A stretch of DNA of 64,000 nt from Paenibacillus mesophilus (GCF_005938385.1 NZ_VCRA01000010.1:124001-188000); one strand, 5' to 3'; positions 1 through 8,961 are shown, numbered from the stretch's first letter. Numbers and translations: made by a program. Notes: a model not told the origin generated them from the letters alone.

Positions 1-1
1 A

Positions 2-451
2 TATTCGCGATTTGCCGAGACTGAGTTTCCGGGAGATGTGCTTGTACAGCAGGGTGGGATGTCCGAGGAGGAGCGCGAATCGTTTCTGGCTTCATTTCGG
101 AGCGGGGCAGAGAGGACGCTGCTCGGTTTCGCCGTCATGGGAGGCGTGTTCTCCGAAGGAGTCGACTTGACTGGGGACCGTCTGACCGGAGTCGTCGTCG
201 TCGGAGTCGGTTTGCCCCAATTCGGCCGGGAGCGCGATTGGATCAGACAGTACTTCGACGGGACGGGGAGGAACGGGTTCGACTATGCCTACAAATATCC
301 GGGGATGAATAAGGTGCTTCAGGCAGGGGGGCGGCTCATCCGGACCGAGCAGGACCGCGGGACGCTGGTGCTGGTGGACGACCGGTTTCTGCAGCCCGAT
401 TACAACGCGCTTCTGCCGGAGGAGTGGAAACCGGCGACGATTTTACGGTGA
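2..451 (+). CDS. ATP-dependent helicase, DinG/RAD3 type, C-terminal part (5' end outside window)
   Basis: The reading frame is open from base 2, so only the last ~149 residues are present. They match the second helicase domain of the XPD/RAD3/DinG superfamily 2 helicases: a GVFSEGVDL motif around residue 48, then QAGGRLIRTEQDRG, which corresponds to helicase motif VI with its arginine finger. Family members unwind DNA in a 5'-3' direction, often with an iron-sulfur domain. That domain would lie upstream and cannot be checked. The protein ends about 30 residues after motif VI, as is usual for the family. Confidence 0.85.
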   Translation, partial: YSRFAETEFPGDVLVQQGGMSEEERESFLASFRSGAERTLLGFAVMGGVFSEGVDLTGDRLTGVVVVGVGLPQFGRERDWIRQYFDGTGRNGFDYAYKYPGMNKVLQAGGRLIRTEQDRGTLVLVDDRFLQPDYNALLPEEWKPATILR

Positions 452-542
452 GAAAATTGAAGTTGGCACCCACTTAATACAACAATGGCTCTCGAACAAC
501 TCTTGTAGTAAATAAAATTAACTACTAGGAGGAGAATGACAG

Positions 543-1418
543 ATGAAGAAAAAGATTGCGTATTTGGCGATTCTCGCCGTATTATCGTCAAGCATGGTTG
601 GCGCAGCCGTATCGGCGAAGTCGGACAACGCGGGCAGCGAGGACAAGCAATCGAAAGCGGTGGTCGAGTCGACGGCCAATTCGGGCAATGGCAATTCGGA
701 CAAGGACGACAAAGCCGGGAAAGGCAATTCGAGCGTAACCGACAGTACATACGGTCCGGGTCAAGAAGCTCAAGGGTACAAAGGGCTGCTTAACGCAATC
801 GAGAACGTGAAGGACAAGCCGGCGGGAGCCGTACTTGCCGATTTGCTGCTTACCCGTTACGACTTTGCGTTAACGGATGCGATGAAAACGGAGCTGCAGG
901 CCATTCAAGAAAAAGACGCGGCGCTTTCGGCAGCAGCCGATTTGCTGGACAAGAAGGGCAATGTAAACGAGGCTGTCTATGTGCAGAAGGAAGCCGTTAA
1001 GGCGAACGTAAAAAATCTCGATTCGTACAAGAAGCTCGGCAAGCTTCTCGATAAAGTGGACAAAACCGGCGTGAAGCTGTACGTTAACGGCGAAGAGCCT
1101 AAGTTTGAAGTTCCTCCATTCATCCGTGACGGCAGCACGTTGGTTCCGTTTCGGGCCATTTCCGAAGCGCTGAAAGCGGACGTAAGCTGGAATCCGGAAG
1201 AACGTTCCGTCACGGTTACCCGGGGCGATATCACGGTGAAGCTGTTCATCGACAGCAAGACCGCCTATGTGAACGGCCAGGAAATTACGCTTGAAGTGCC
1301 GGCGGCCATTGTGGAAGGAAGCACCGTCGTACCTGTTCGATTCGTCAGCGAAGCTTTAAAGGCTGCGGTAGAATGGGAAGCCGAGACACAATTTGTGGTC
1401 ATTTACGAACAACAATAA
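543..1418 (+). CDS. Secreted stalk-domain (copper amine oxidase N-like) protein
   Basis: A 291-residue protein with a clear Sec signal peptide (MKKKIAYLAI start, hydrophobic to about residue 22, AVSA cleavage region). A low-complexity linker rich in Ser, Asn, Asp and Gly follows to about residue 70, then a helical part. Two copies of the copper-amine-oxidase N-terminal stalk unit fill the C-terminus (about 175-290), each with VNG, a short strand, then GSTLVPFRAISEAL or GSTVVPVRFVSEAL. Such modules are common in exported Paenibacillus proteins and are thought to mediate wall or protein contacts; no catalytic residue is evident. An AGGAGG site 7 bases before ATG fixes the start. Confidence 0.85.
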   Translation: MKKKIAYLAILAVLSSSMVGAAVSAKSDNAGSEDKQSKAVVESTANSGNGNSDKDDKAGKGNSSVTDSTYGPGQEAQGYKGLLNAIENVKDKPAGAVLADLLLTRYDFALTDAMKTELQAIQEKDAALSAAADLLDKKGNVNEAVYVQKEAVKANVKNLDSYKKLGKLLDKVDKTGVKLYVNGEEPKFEVPPFIRDGSTLVPFRAISEALKADVSWNPEERSVTVTRGDITVKLFIDSKTAYVNGQEITLEVPAAIVEGSTVVPVRFVSEALKAAVEWEAETQFVVIYEQQ

Positions 1419-1499
1419 AACGAGACCGAATGAAGGTCGGAACGAGCCCACAGCGGCTTAGTCCGGCCTTTCTTGCTGTAAGCAAACGTGTTCTTGGGG

Positions 1500-1536
1500 T
1501 TGACGGCTTGCGAAAATTGTAACTATAATTGTTACA
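1500..1536 (+). promoter_or_regulatory. Promoter with overlapping dyad operator for the Bcr/CflA exporter
   Basis: TTGACG at 1500-1505 and TATAAT at 1524-1529 are separated by 18 bases. The perfect inverted repeat TGTAAC-N7-GTTACA (1518-1536) encloses the -10 box, so a bound dimer would block RNA polymerase. The geometry fits a MarR- or TetR-type repressor. The regulator is not encoded next to it. Confidence 0.7.
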
Positions 1537-1564
1537 TCAAATCGTTAGAAAGGAAAAGCCGACA

Positions 1565-2791
1565 ATGAAGGAACAATCCGCTGTCGGACTGCGTGCGGCC
1601 CAAAGTCCGAGCCGGCTTTGGCTTGCTTTGGTGCTGGGCACGTTATCGGCTTTCGGGCCGTTCTCGCTTGATATGTACTTGCCCGCCCTGCCGCAGCTCT
1701 CCGACGAACTACATACGACCGCATCGCTTGCTCAGCTTAGTCTAACGTCCTGCCTCGCCGGGCTAGCCTTGGGGCAGCTGCTGGCCGGTCCCTTGAGCGA
1801 CGTTCGCGGCAGACGCAAGCCGCTGCTCTTCGGGCTCGTGCTGTATGCGGCGGCCTCGCTCCTTTGCGTGTTCAGTCCGTCTATTTGGTCCTTCGTGGCG
1901 ATGCGGTTCGTCCAAGGGGCGGCGGGTGCGGTGGGCATCGTGATTTCTCGTGCGGTGGTGCGGGATCTGTATTCCGGAACGGAGCTGACGAAGTTTTTTG
2001 CTACACTGTCCCTCGTGAACGGGGCCGCGCCGATTATCGCGCCTATTGCGGGCGCGCAGCTGCTGCAGCTCATGGATTGGCGGGGGATTTTTTTCGTGCT
2101 GGCCGCGCTCGGCTTGTTGACGCTGCTTGCCGTGCTTTTCGGGCTGACTGAGACGCTTCCGGCCGAACGCAGATCACGGGGCGGCTTGAAGCAAACATGG
2201 CTTACGTTCGGCAAAATAGCCGGCGACCGGTCTTTTATGGGCTACGCCTTGTCCTCGGGATTTGTGACCGCGGCCATGTTCGCTTACATCGCCGGATCGC
2301 CCTTTGTTCTGCAGAACATTTACGGGGCGTCTCCGCAAATGTTCAGCCTCTGCTTCGCGATTAACGGCGTCGGCATTATTATAGCCAGCCAAGTGACGGG
2401 CCGGTTGGCCGGACGGTTCAGGGAGTCGCAGCTGCTGATCGGCGGCCTCGTGATGGCCGTCTGCGGGGGAACGGCGCTGTTGATCGCGATATGGGCGGGA
2501 GCAGGACTGTACGGCATCCTTGTTCCTTTGTTCTTCGTCGTGTCGAGCGTCGGCGTAGTGAATACGGCATCGTTCTCTTTGGCCATGCGCAATCAGGCAA
2601 AGTCGGCCGGCAGCGCTTCCGCTCTGCTCGGCGTTATGACGTTTCTGTTCGGTGGAATCGTAGCGCCGCTGGTCGGGCTTGGCGGAGAGGCTACGGCGCT
2701 GCCTATGGGACTCGTTATTGCGGCCGGCGACATTGGGGGTCTTCTCCTGTTCATCGCGTTGATCGGGCTGAAGAAAACAAACCAAGAATGA
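1565..2791 (+). CDS. Bcr/CflA-family multidrug efflux MFS transporter
   Basis: A 408-residue integral membrane protein with about 12 hydrophobic helices. The first helix ends in FSLDMYLPALP, a Bcr/CflA hallmark, and MFS motif A appears as GPLSDVRGRRKP between helices 2 and 3. The family expels drugs such as bicyclomycin, chloramphenicol or sulfonamides using the proton gradient; the substrate here is unknown. An upstream in-frame start at 1529 lies at the end of the -10 box, so ATG 1565 behind GAAAGGA is preferred. The gene stands alone and its promoter carries a dyad operator. Confidence 0.88.
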   Translation: MKEQSAVGLRAAQSPSRLWLALVLGTLSAFGPFSLDMYLPALPQLSDELHTTASLAQLSLTSCLAGLALGQLLAGPLSDVRGRRKPLLFGLVLYAAASLLCVFSPSIWSFVAMRFVQGAAGAVGIVISRAVVRDLYSGTELTKFFATLSLVNGAAPIIAPIAGAQLLQLMDWRGIFFVLAALGLLTLLAVLFGLTETLPAERRSRGGLKQTWLTFGKIAGDRSFMGYALSSGFVTAAMFAYIAGSPFVLQNIYGASPQMFSLCFAINGVGIIIASQVTGRLAGRFRESQLLIGGLVMAVCGGTALLIAIWAGAGLYGILVPLFFVVSSVGVVNTASFSLAMRNQAKSAGSASALLGVMTFLFGGIVAPLVGLGGEATALPMGLVIAAGDIGGLLLFIALIGLKKTNQE

Positions 2792-2831
2792 CAAATGTAA
2801 AGGTACATGAACCAACACCACCTGACATAAG

Positions 2832-2943
2832 TTGACATAATCACGTGAAAAGATTGTCAAGCGGCTGCCGTGGGGATATTGTCACATAATGTTCACAAAT
2901 GCCAAAAATTGATTTTTCCTATTTATCCGTTGAGGGGTATAAT
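2832..2943 (+). promoter_or_regulatory. Upstream region of the yjlC-ndh pair with a weak Rex-like dyad
   Basis: The non-coding stretch 2792-3215 holds an inverted repeat TTGACA/TGTCAA at 2832-2860, an imperfect dyad TTGTCAC-N6-TTCACAA at 2879-2898, and TATAAT at 2938-2943. In Bacillus subtilis the homologous operon is repressed by the NADH sensor Rex at TTGTGAA-N4-TTCACAA. The right half here matches, but the left half and the spacing do not, so Rex control is only a suggestion. The ~270 bases between the -10 and the first gene show no recognised riboswitch. Confidence 0.35.
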
Positions 2944-3215
2944 AGGAGTCATATAGGGTTCGTAGCGATCCTGTCCCTGCTCTTGGAAATAGGAAGATTC
3001 GTACATCTACAGATCGGATACCCGAACTTTTGCGACCTGATGCGGCCTTTCGCGCATTCAGGCCGTACTTGTGAAAAATGGAACAACTGTCGGGCGTCCG
3101 TGAATCGTTTTCGCCATCATCTGACTTTTATGCGAAAGACGTACGTCAACCTTGCTTGAACAGGTATCGGGTTACTCGGCGGGCTTCTATTTCAACGCAA
3201 AGGAGGACTTTACAC

Positions 3216-3638
3216 ATGTCAGAAACAACCACGCAAGAAGCGGTTCTGGCTCCGGCTGCACGGGAGGATGTACTCGATCAATTGATGAAACCCGAGGTGC
3301 AGCAATCGCTGACGGTACTCGTCGAGAACATGCCGAAGCTGGCGGAGATGGTCACTCTCATGACGAAGGCTTACGATTTCGTTCAGGGCGTATCGACCGA
3401 CCGCGTACTTATCGAAGATCTGAAGGGCGGCATGGACGAGTTCGTCAAGCCGATTACCGAGAAAGCGAAAGGGATCGCTTCCGCAGCAATCGAAGCCGGC
3501 GACCGTGCCCAAGCGGAGACGTCCACGATCGGGCTGTTTGGTTTGCTTAAAATGTTGAAGGATCCGCAAGTGCAGCAATCGCTCCGTTACGCGCAAGCGT
3601 TCCTGGAAGTGCTGGGCGAGCGTCGGAAGCAAGGCTAA
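3216..3638 (+). CDS. yjlC: DUF1641 protein, YjlC-like
   Basis: A 140-residue soluble protein of the DUF1641 family. Two amphipathic segments resemble each other: LMKPEVQQSLTVLVENMPKL near residue 23 and MLKDPQVQQSLRYAQAFLEVL near the C-terminus. Its biochemical role is unknown, but it is characteristically encoded just before type II NADH dehydrogenase, as in the B. subtilis yjlC-ndh operon. It sits 37 bases before that gene here. AAAGGAGG ahead of ATG 3216 decides the start over longer in-frame extensions. Confidence 0.8.
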   Translation: MSETTTQEAVLAPAAREDVLDQLMKPEVQQSLTVLVENMPKLAEMVTLMTKAYDFVQGVSTDRVLIEDLKGGMDEFVKPITEKAKGIASAAIEAGDRAQAETSTIGLFGLLKMLKDPQVQQSLRYAQAFLEVLGERRKQG

Positions 3639-3675
3639 AGTTTAAGCAACGCCGAAATCAGAACGGAGGATACGT

Positions 3676-4854
3676 ATGTCGAAGCAAATAGTAATATTGG
3701 GCGGCGGGTACGGCGGTTTGCTGGCCGCGATGACCACTCGCAAATATATGACGGCCGAAGAAGCGACTATTACGGTCGTGAACCGTTATCCGTCCCACCA
3801 AATCATTACCGAGCTGCACCGCCTTGCCGCAGGCAACCTGGCGGAGAAAGCCGTAGCGCTTCCGCTCGAGAAGCTGCTGCGCGGTAAACAAATCAACCTG
3901 ATGGTCGACACCGTGCAGGAAATTTCGCCGGATCAAAAGACCGTCAAGCTTGCAGGCGGCGCTTTCTTGAAATATGACGCGCTTGTAGTGGCACTTGGCA
4001 GCGAAACGGCTTTCTTCGGAATTCCGGGACTTCAAGAGCACAGCTTTATCTTGAAATCGGTAAACGACGCCAACAAGCTCCGCGCTCACGTCGAAGCACG
4101 CGTCGAAGCTTACAGCAAAACCGGCAACAAAGCGGACGCTACGTTCGTAGTCGGCGGCGGCGGTCTGACCGGTATCGAGCTGGTCGGCGAGTTTGCAGAC
4201 ATGCTCCCCGAGCTTTGCCGCAAATATGCCGTAGACTACAACGATATTTCGCTGTACTGCGTGGAAGCCGCTCCTTCCATTCTGATGGGCTTCGCTCCGG
4301 ATCTGATCGAGCACGCTCAGAAAAGTTTGGAGAAACGCGGCGTGAAGTTCTTGATCGGCGTAGCGATTACGGAAATGCAGCCTACGGTCGTTTCCTTGAA
4401 GGACGGAAGCACGCTCGAAACGAGCACGCTCGTCTGGACTGGCGGCGTTCAAGGCAATTCCGTAGTAGCGAACTGCGGTATCGAAGTAAACCGCGGCCGC
4501 GCGACGGTTACGGAAACGCTGCAATCGACTTCGCATCCTGACGTATTCCTCGCCGGCGACAGCGCGGTCGTTATGAGCCCGGAAGGACGTCCGTTCCCTC
4601 CTACGGCACAACTCGCTTGGCAAATGGGCGAATTGGTCGGCTACAATATGCATGCTTATTTCCAAGGCGCGAAGATGGATACGTTCGAGCCGGTATTCTC
4701 CGGTACGCTCGGAAGTCTCGGCCGCAAAGACGCTTTCGGTACGATCGGCGGCAACAAGACGAAGCTGAAAGGCTTCCCGGCATCGTTCATGAAAGAAGCG
4801 AGCAACGTTCGCTACTTGTCCCATATCAACGGGCTGTTCTCGCTGGCTTACTAA
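3676..4854 (+). CDS. ndh: Type II NADH dehydrogenase-like FAD/NAD(P)-dependent oxidoreductase
   Basis: A 392-residue flavoprotein with two Rossmann folds. The FAD-binding GGGYGG motif is at residues 9-14, the NAD-binding GGGGLTGIE motif near 160, and the family FLAGD segment near 290. Type II NADH:quinone oxidoreductases pass electrons from NADH to menaquinone at the inner face of the membrane without pumping protons. The upstream DUF1641 gene and order match B. subtilis yjlC-yjlD. CGGAGGA precedes ATG, and a strong terminator follows within 20 bases. The assignment rests on family and context. Confidence 0.85.
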   Translation: MSKQIVILGGGYGGLLAAMTTRKYMTAEEATITVVNRYPSHQIITELHRLAAGNLAEKAVALPLEKLLRGKQINLMVDTVQEISPDQKTVKLAGGAFLKYDALVVALGSETAFFGIPGLQEHSFILKSVNDANKLRAHVEARVEAYSKTGNKADATFVVGGGGLTGIELVGEFADMLPELCRKYAVDYNDISLYCVEAAPSILMGFAPDLIEHAQKSLEKRGVKFLIGVAITEMQPTVVSLKDGSTLETSTLVWTGGVQGNSVVANCGIEVNRGRATVTETLQSTSHPDVFLAGDSAVVMSPEGRPFPPTAQLAWQMGELVGYNMHAYFQGAKMDTFEPVFSGTLGSLGRKDAFGTIGGNKTKLKGFPASFMKEASNVRYLSHINGLFSLAY

Positions 4855-4873
4855 TCGTTTATCGCATAAGAAG

Positions 4874-4903
4874 AAGGATGCCGTCGCTGGCATCCTTTTT
4901 TTT
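4874..4903 (+). terminator. Intrinsic terminator after ndh
   Basis: AAGGATGCC pairs with GGCATCCTT (9 bp, 6-base loop) and is followed by a run of T. It also lies just past the convergent minus-strand gene, whose tail on the other strand is less T-rich. Confidence 0.9.
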
Positions 4904-4907
4904 CGTT

Positions 4908-5972
4908 TCAAATCGTCAAGTAAGTCAGAACGGACAAAAGAACCGATGTAATCGCCATGGCCGCAAGCGGCCGCAGCGCTTTGGAACGAAGCTGCTTCAG
5001 GTTGACATTCAGACCGAGTCCGACCATTGCCATCGACAGAAGGAGCGTCGTTCCAATAGAAATACCGCTCATGATGCGTTCCGGAGCCGGTATTAATTTG
5101 CCCCATACATAGCTGCCGAATACGCTCATGGCGATAAAGCCAAGCAGAAACCAAGGGAAATCCATCTTGGCCCCGGTCTGCATCGTCCCCGAACGTTTCT
5201 TCCAGGCGAGCAGCAACAGGCTGAGAGGAACAAGCAACAGCACGCGTCCGAGCTTGGCCAGCAGTCCGGTTGCCAAAGCATCCTGCCCGGCGGGAGCGGC
5301 GGCCAGCGCCACATGAGCGATTTCGTGCAGACTTACCCCCGACCAAGCCCCGTAGTCTACGGCGGACATAGGCAGAAAAGGACGGAGCAGAGCGTAGCCG
5401 ACGGCGAATATAGTGCCCACTAAAGCGATCATTCCCGCGCCGATGGCCGTATCCTCGTCCTTTGAATTCAGGATGGGAGAGACGGCGGCGATGGCGGCGG
5501 CGCCGCAGATACCGGTACCGATGCCGAGCAGCAAGGTTACCGCCGAATCGGCTTTGAACCGTTTGCCTAACCAGACGGTCAGCCCTATGGCGAATGCGAT
5601 CGTCGCCGCGTCCCGTACGAGCAGGCCCAGGCCGTCATGAAGCACGACCTCGATATTCAATTTCAGCCCGAATAGAACGATAGCGAGCCGCAGCAGGATT
5701 TTGGAGGAAAATTGAATGCCTTGGCGCAGCCGCTCGGGGTACCCGAGGAAATGGCGGTACGCTACGGCAAGCGCGATCGCGCAGGCGAGCGGTCCCATCC
5801 GGTCGAGTCCCGGAATATGAGCCGCTCCCCAGCCGAGCAGCGCGATTGCCAATGTAAATCCGACACCGCCGGACCACGTCCGGAACGTCGATGTACTCCT
5901 TTTGCCGCGCGAATCGTTCGAACGTTTCGAAATCGCGGAAGCCGGAGCCGGTTTCGTTAATGGAATAGTCAT
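4908..5972 (-). CDS. YeiH-family (UPF0324) putative sulfate/anion exporter
   Basis: A 354-residue polytopic membrane protein of the YeiH/UPF0324 family with about ten helices. Family-like segments include the IVLFGLKLN helix, a GIGTGICGAAAIAA stretch, and a C-terminal MVGLGLNVN helix. The family is annotated as putative sulfate exporters; the substrate has not been established here. The start is taken at the second of two adjacent ATG codons (5972), 8 bases after AGGAG; ATG 5975 is equally possible. It is divergent from a LysR-type gene, the same pairing as yeiH/yeiE in enterobacteria. Confidence 0.82.
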   Translation of the reverse strand: MTIPLTKPAPASAISKRSNDSRGKRSTSTFRTWSGGVGFTLAIALLGWGAAHIPGLDRMGPLACAIALAVAYRHFLGYPERLRQGIQFSSKILLRLAIVLFGLKLNIEVVLHDGLGLLVRDAATIAFAIGLTVWLGKRFKADSAVTLLLGIGTGICGAAAIAAVSPILNSKDEDTAIGAGMIALVGTIFAVGYALLRPFLPMSAVDYGAWSGVSLHEIAHVALAAAPAGQDALATGLLAKLGRVLLLVPLSLLLLAWKKRSGTMQTGAKMDFPWFLLGFIAMSVFGSYVWGKLIPAPERIMSGISIGTTLLLSMAMVGLGLNVNLKQLRSKALRPLAAMAITSVLLSVLTYLTI

Positions 5973-6043
5973 CATGCCCACTCCTGTCAGTTCGTACTGT
6001 ACCTCCAGCATACGCTTGAAATTGCAATAAATAAAATAAATCA

Positions 6044-6079
6044 TTATGATTAAAATCATAAGTTAACACTTATGATTAA
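6044..6079. promoter_or_regulatory. Three alternating half-sites between yeiH-like gene and LysR gene
   Basis: TTATGATTAAAATCATAA (6044-6061) is a perfect 18-bp palindrome. Its right half also pairs with a third copy, AATCATAAG-N6-CTTATGATT (6054-6077). Three TTATGATT half-sites in alternating orientation fit cooperative binding by a LysR tetramer, presumably the adjacent regulator. The 131-base intergenic segment is otherwise AT-rich promoter DNA. Confidence 0.65.
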
Positions 6080-6104
6080 ATGCGCTTGCAAGGGAGAGGG
6101 GAGA

Positions 6105-6995
6105 ATGGATCAGTCGCTGCTCGTTTTTATTACGGTAGCCGAGAAAAGAAATTTTACCCGGGCGGCGGAAGAGCTGCATATGACCCAGCCGGCGGTCAGC
6201 CAATATATTCAGATGCTGGAGAGGACGCTCGGCACGACACTGCTGGAGCGCAACAACAAGCATGTCCGGCTGAACAAGGCGGGGGAAATCGTTTATCATC
6301 ATGCCAAAGAAATCGTAGGGCTGTATTCACGCATGCAGGGCTTGGTCGATGATATGATGCATCAAGCGAGCGGCGCTCTTGCGATCGGGGCGAGCTATAC
6401 GTACGGCGAATATGTGCTTCCCCGTATTATCGCCCGCCTGCAGACGCAGTATCCGTTAATACGGCCATCGATCACGATCGGGAATACGAAGCAAATATCC
6501 GAAGGGATCGCGGATAACGAGTTGGATATCGGTATCGTCGAAGGGGAGCTCAAACACGAGAAGCTGCATATCGAGCCTATAGCCGAAGATCTGATGCACA
6601 TTATGGTTGCAAGCGGTCATCGTTTCGCGGACAAGGAGACGGTTGAATATAAGGAGCTGAAGGAGGAGACGTGGATCGTCCGGGAGCCGGGATCGGGGAC
6701 GAGGGAAGCGGCCGAAGCGATGTTTGCGCGGTTCGGCTCGCGGCCGCCGCATTTTATGGAGTTTGGCAGCACCCAGCTGATTAAGGAATCGGTGGAGGCC
6801 GGGCTGGGCGTGACGTTGCTCTCCCATTGGGCGGTCCGCAAGGAGATCGCGCTCGGCTCGATGCGGCGTCTGAACGTGATCGGGACTCCGGTGTCGCGCC
6901 GATTTTACCTTGTTACACCTAATACGAAGTTTCATACCCGAGCGAGCGAAGTATTCAAGGAGCTTCTGTTGAAGGACGGCTGTGCCCCGGAGTGA
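6105..6995 (+). CDS. LysR-family transcriptional regulator, YeiE/CysL-like
   Basis: A 296-residue regulator. The N-terminal winged helix-turn-helix (residues 1-60) reads FTRAAEELHMTQPAVSQYI, typical LysR. A two-lobed effector-binding domain follows from about 88, with a GIVEGE segment and REPGSGTREA. Neighbourhood, and similarity to the YeiE/CysL branch with its RxxGSGTRE motif, suggest it senses a sulfur-related or anionic ligand and controls the divergent exporter. GGGAGAGGGGAGA precedes ATG 6105; the longer frame from 6072 begins inside the operator. Confidence 0.85.
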   Translation: MDQSLLVFITVAEKRNFTRAAEELHMTQPAVSQYIQMLERTLGTTLLERNNKHVRLNKAGEIVYHHAKEIVGLYSRMQGLVDDMMHQASGALAIGASYTYGEYVLPRIIARLQTQYPLIRPSITIGNTKQISEGIADNELDIGIVEGELKHEKLHIEPIAEDLMHIMVASGHRFADKETVEYKELKEETWIVREPGSGTREAAEAMFARFGSRPPHFMEFGSTQLIKESVEAGLGVTLLSHWAVRKEIALGSMRRLNVIGTPVSRRFYLVTPNTKFHTRASEVFKELLLKDGCAPE

Positions 6996-7019
6996 GAATT
7001 GGCTCCGCATATACCAAAA

Positions 7020-7068
7020 AGCCGCCATGAATCGCCGACATAAGGCGTTCAAGGCGGCTGTTGCTTTT
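7020..7068. terminator. Bidirectional terminator between LysR and acyltransferase genes
   Basis: AGCCGCC (7020-7026) pairs with GGCGGCT (7053-7059), with further pairing inside (CGCC/GGCG). On the minus strand the stem is followed by TTTTTGG, a good tail for the acyltransferase transcript. The plus-strand tail GTTGCTTTT is weaker. Confidence 0.75.
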
Positions 7069-7077
7069 CGTTCACTC

Positions 7078-8961
7078 TTACGAGCCGATCGCTTTGGCCA
7101 CAAGCGAAGCGTAATATTCCGCGCCTTCGGTGTTCAGGTGTACGCCGTCTGCCGCGAACAAATTGTTTTTGTCTTCGCTAGCCGCATACCAATCGACCAG
7201 CGTTGTGTTCGGAAAGGACTCCGCGACTTCCTCCAGAGTGGAGTTGACCTCATCCTGCCACGGACGCGGGACCCGGGTATTGACGAGTACGATTTGATGC
7301 ACATCGCCGAGCGAGCCAAGCAGCGACTCCAGCTTTTTCTTGGGAAAGGTGCCGTTGGTGCCCAGCTCTATGATGACGCGGCTGCCCAGACCGTTTTTGG
7401 ATTTAAGCTCCTCGACGACGTCCGCCGCTTGAGTTAGCTGTCTGCCGACTTTGCCGTCGACGACGATACCGGGCAGAAGCTTCTGCAAATACGGCTCGGC
7501 ATCCAGAATAACCGAATCGCCGATGACCGTGACGCCTTTGCCTCTGTCCGACGCTGCCTGCGGGGGAGGGCCGGCCGGATTATGACCGGCTGCCGGCGGA
7601 CTCGGGTGGAGCGGGAGCGGCGGTTCCGTGACGTGGCCGGTCGGCTCAGGCTCGCCAGGCTCGGAAGTCGTTTCTGAATCCGGCTTCTGCTGAGGGAACG
7701 GAGGCGTTGTCGCCGCTACCGGTGCGCTAACGTAGGCTTCGCCAGGCAGCACCTTGACAGCACCGGCGCCGCCGAGGATGATGACCGCCAGCAGCATGCT
7801 TGCCATAGCAGCCAATTGCGGGCCGGGAGTACGTCGACCGGTCCATTTCCGGTTGCGCCATTTCATCCACAGCTTCCGTACCGCGCCATGGCGGATCGGC
7901 TGCTCGATGAACCGCCAAGAAAAAGCGGCAAGCCCGACGCTTGTGGCGATCTGGACGATGATGAGAACCGGATCGGCACCGCCGGTCTGAACGGCCGGCT
8001 TCGTTAGAACGATGACCGGATAGTGCCATAAATAAATGCCATAGGAGCGTATGCCGACCCATCGCAGCGGCTTCCAGCCCATCAGGCCGCCTAGCCGCGA
8101 AGCCGGGTGAGCAAGCGCCGCCACCACTAATGCGGCGGCTATGGACAGAACAACCATCCCTCCGCGATAGAGGAACGCGTCGTACTCGTTCGTCCATACG
8201 ATCATGCCGAGCACGACGAGCAACGCCGCTCCGCCAACCGAATCGAGAGCGGCTCGCGATCGGGCGGAGAGACTCATAGGCAGCTTCCCGGAAGGCCATA
8301 CAATCGCTAACGCGGCTCCGATGAGAAGACCGAACGCCCGGGTGTCGGTGCCGTAATAGACCCGGCTCGGGTCCGTTCCCGGTTCGTAGATGAGCGCCAT
8401 GGCGAGCGCCGATACGGCCGCTCCCGCGGCAATAAGTCCGGTGAGTTGTCCGCGGCGCGGCGCATAACGGAAGCCTAGAGCGACGAGGAACGGCCACAAC
8501 AAGTAAAATTGCTCCTCCACCGCGAGCGACCATAGATGGCCGAGCGGCGAGAGCGGCCCGAAGCTTTCGAAATAAGACACTTGACGGAATACGAGCCACC
8601 AGTTGCTTACATACAGAACGGCCGCGGCCAGATCGCCTTGCATCGCAGGAAGGCGGGAGCGGTCGAATAGCGCGATCCACGCGGCGACAACCGCAAGCAT
8701 GACAAACATCGCCGGCAGCAGTCGTCTGGCGCGCCTAATGAGGAAAGGCTTCAGTTCGATTCGGCCGTTCCGCCGCCATTCGCCGGCAAGAAGGTTGGTA
8801 ATGAGATACCCGGACAGCACGAAAAACACGCTGACCCCGAGCAGCCCGCCGGGTACCCGCCCCGGATCGAGGTGATAGACGATGACGGCGATAACCGCAA
8901 GCGCCCGCAATCCATCCAGCCCGGCCATATAGCGCCCGCTGGCGCCGCTCGGATTAGGCAT
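7078..8961 (-). CDS. OatA-like membrane O-acyltransferase with C-terminal SGNH domain
   Basis: A 627-residue two-part protein. The first ~380 residues are an acyltransferase-3 membrane domain with about ten helices, the LDGLRALAVIAVIVYH start and the FFVLSGYLIT motif. A proline-rich linker (roughly 400-465) leads to an extracytoplasmic SGNH hydrolase-like domain with the GDSV serine, GTNG and DGVHL (Asp/His) motifs. OatA proteins acetylate peptidoglycan MurNAc and confer lysozyme resistance; related enzymes modify other glycans. AAGGAGG 8 bases before ATG 8961 is preferred to the GTG six codons upstream. Confidence 0.88.
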   Translation of the reverse strand: MPNPSGASGRYMAGLDGLRALAVIAVIVYHLDPGRVPGGLLGVSVFFVLSGYLITNLLAGEWRRNGRIELKPFLIRRARRLLPAMFVMLAVVAAWIALFDRSRLPAMQGDLAAAVLYVSNWWLVFRQVSYFESFGPLSPLGHLWSLAVEEQFYLLWPFLVALGFRYAPRRGQLTGLIAAGAAVSALAMALIYEPGTDPSRVYYGTDTRAFGLLIGAALAIVWPSGKLPMSLSARSRAALDSVGGAALLVVLGMIVWTNEYDAFLYRGGMVVLSIAAALVVAALAHPASRLGGLMGWKPLRWVGIRSYGIYLWHYPVIVLTKPAVQTGGADPVLIIVQIATSVGLAAFSWRFIEQPIRHGAVRKLWMKWRNRKWTGRRTPGPQLAAMASMLLAVIILGGAGAVKVLPGEAYVSAPVAATTPPFPQQKPDSETTSEPGEPEPTGHVTEPPLPLHPSPPAAGHNPAGPPPQAASDRGKGVTVIGDSVILDAEPYLQKLLPGIVVDGKVGRQLTQAADVVEELKSKNGLGSRVIIELGTNGTFPKKKLESLLGSLGDVHQIVLVNTRVPRPWQDEVNSTLEEVAESFPNTTLVDWYAASEDKNNLFAADGVHLNTEGAEYYASLVAKAIGS

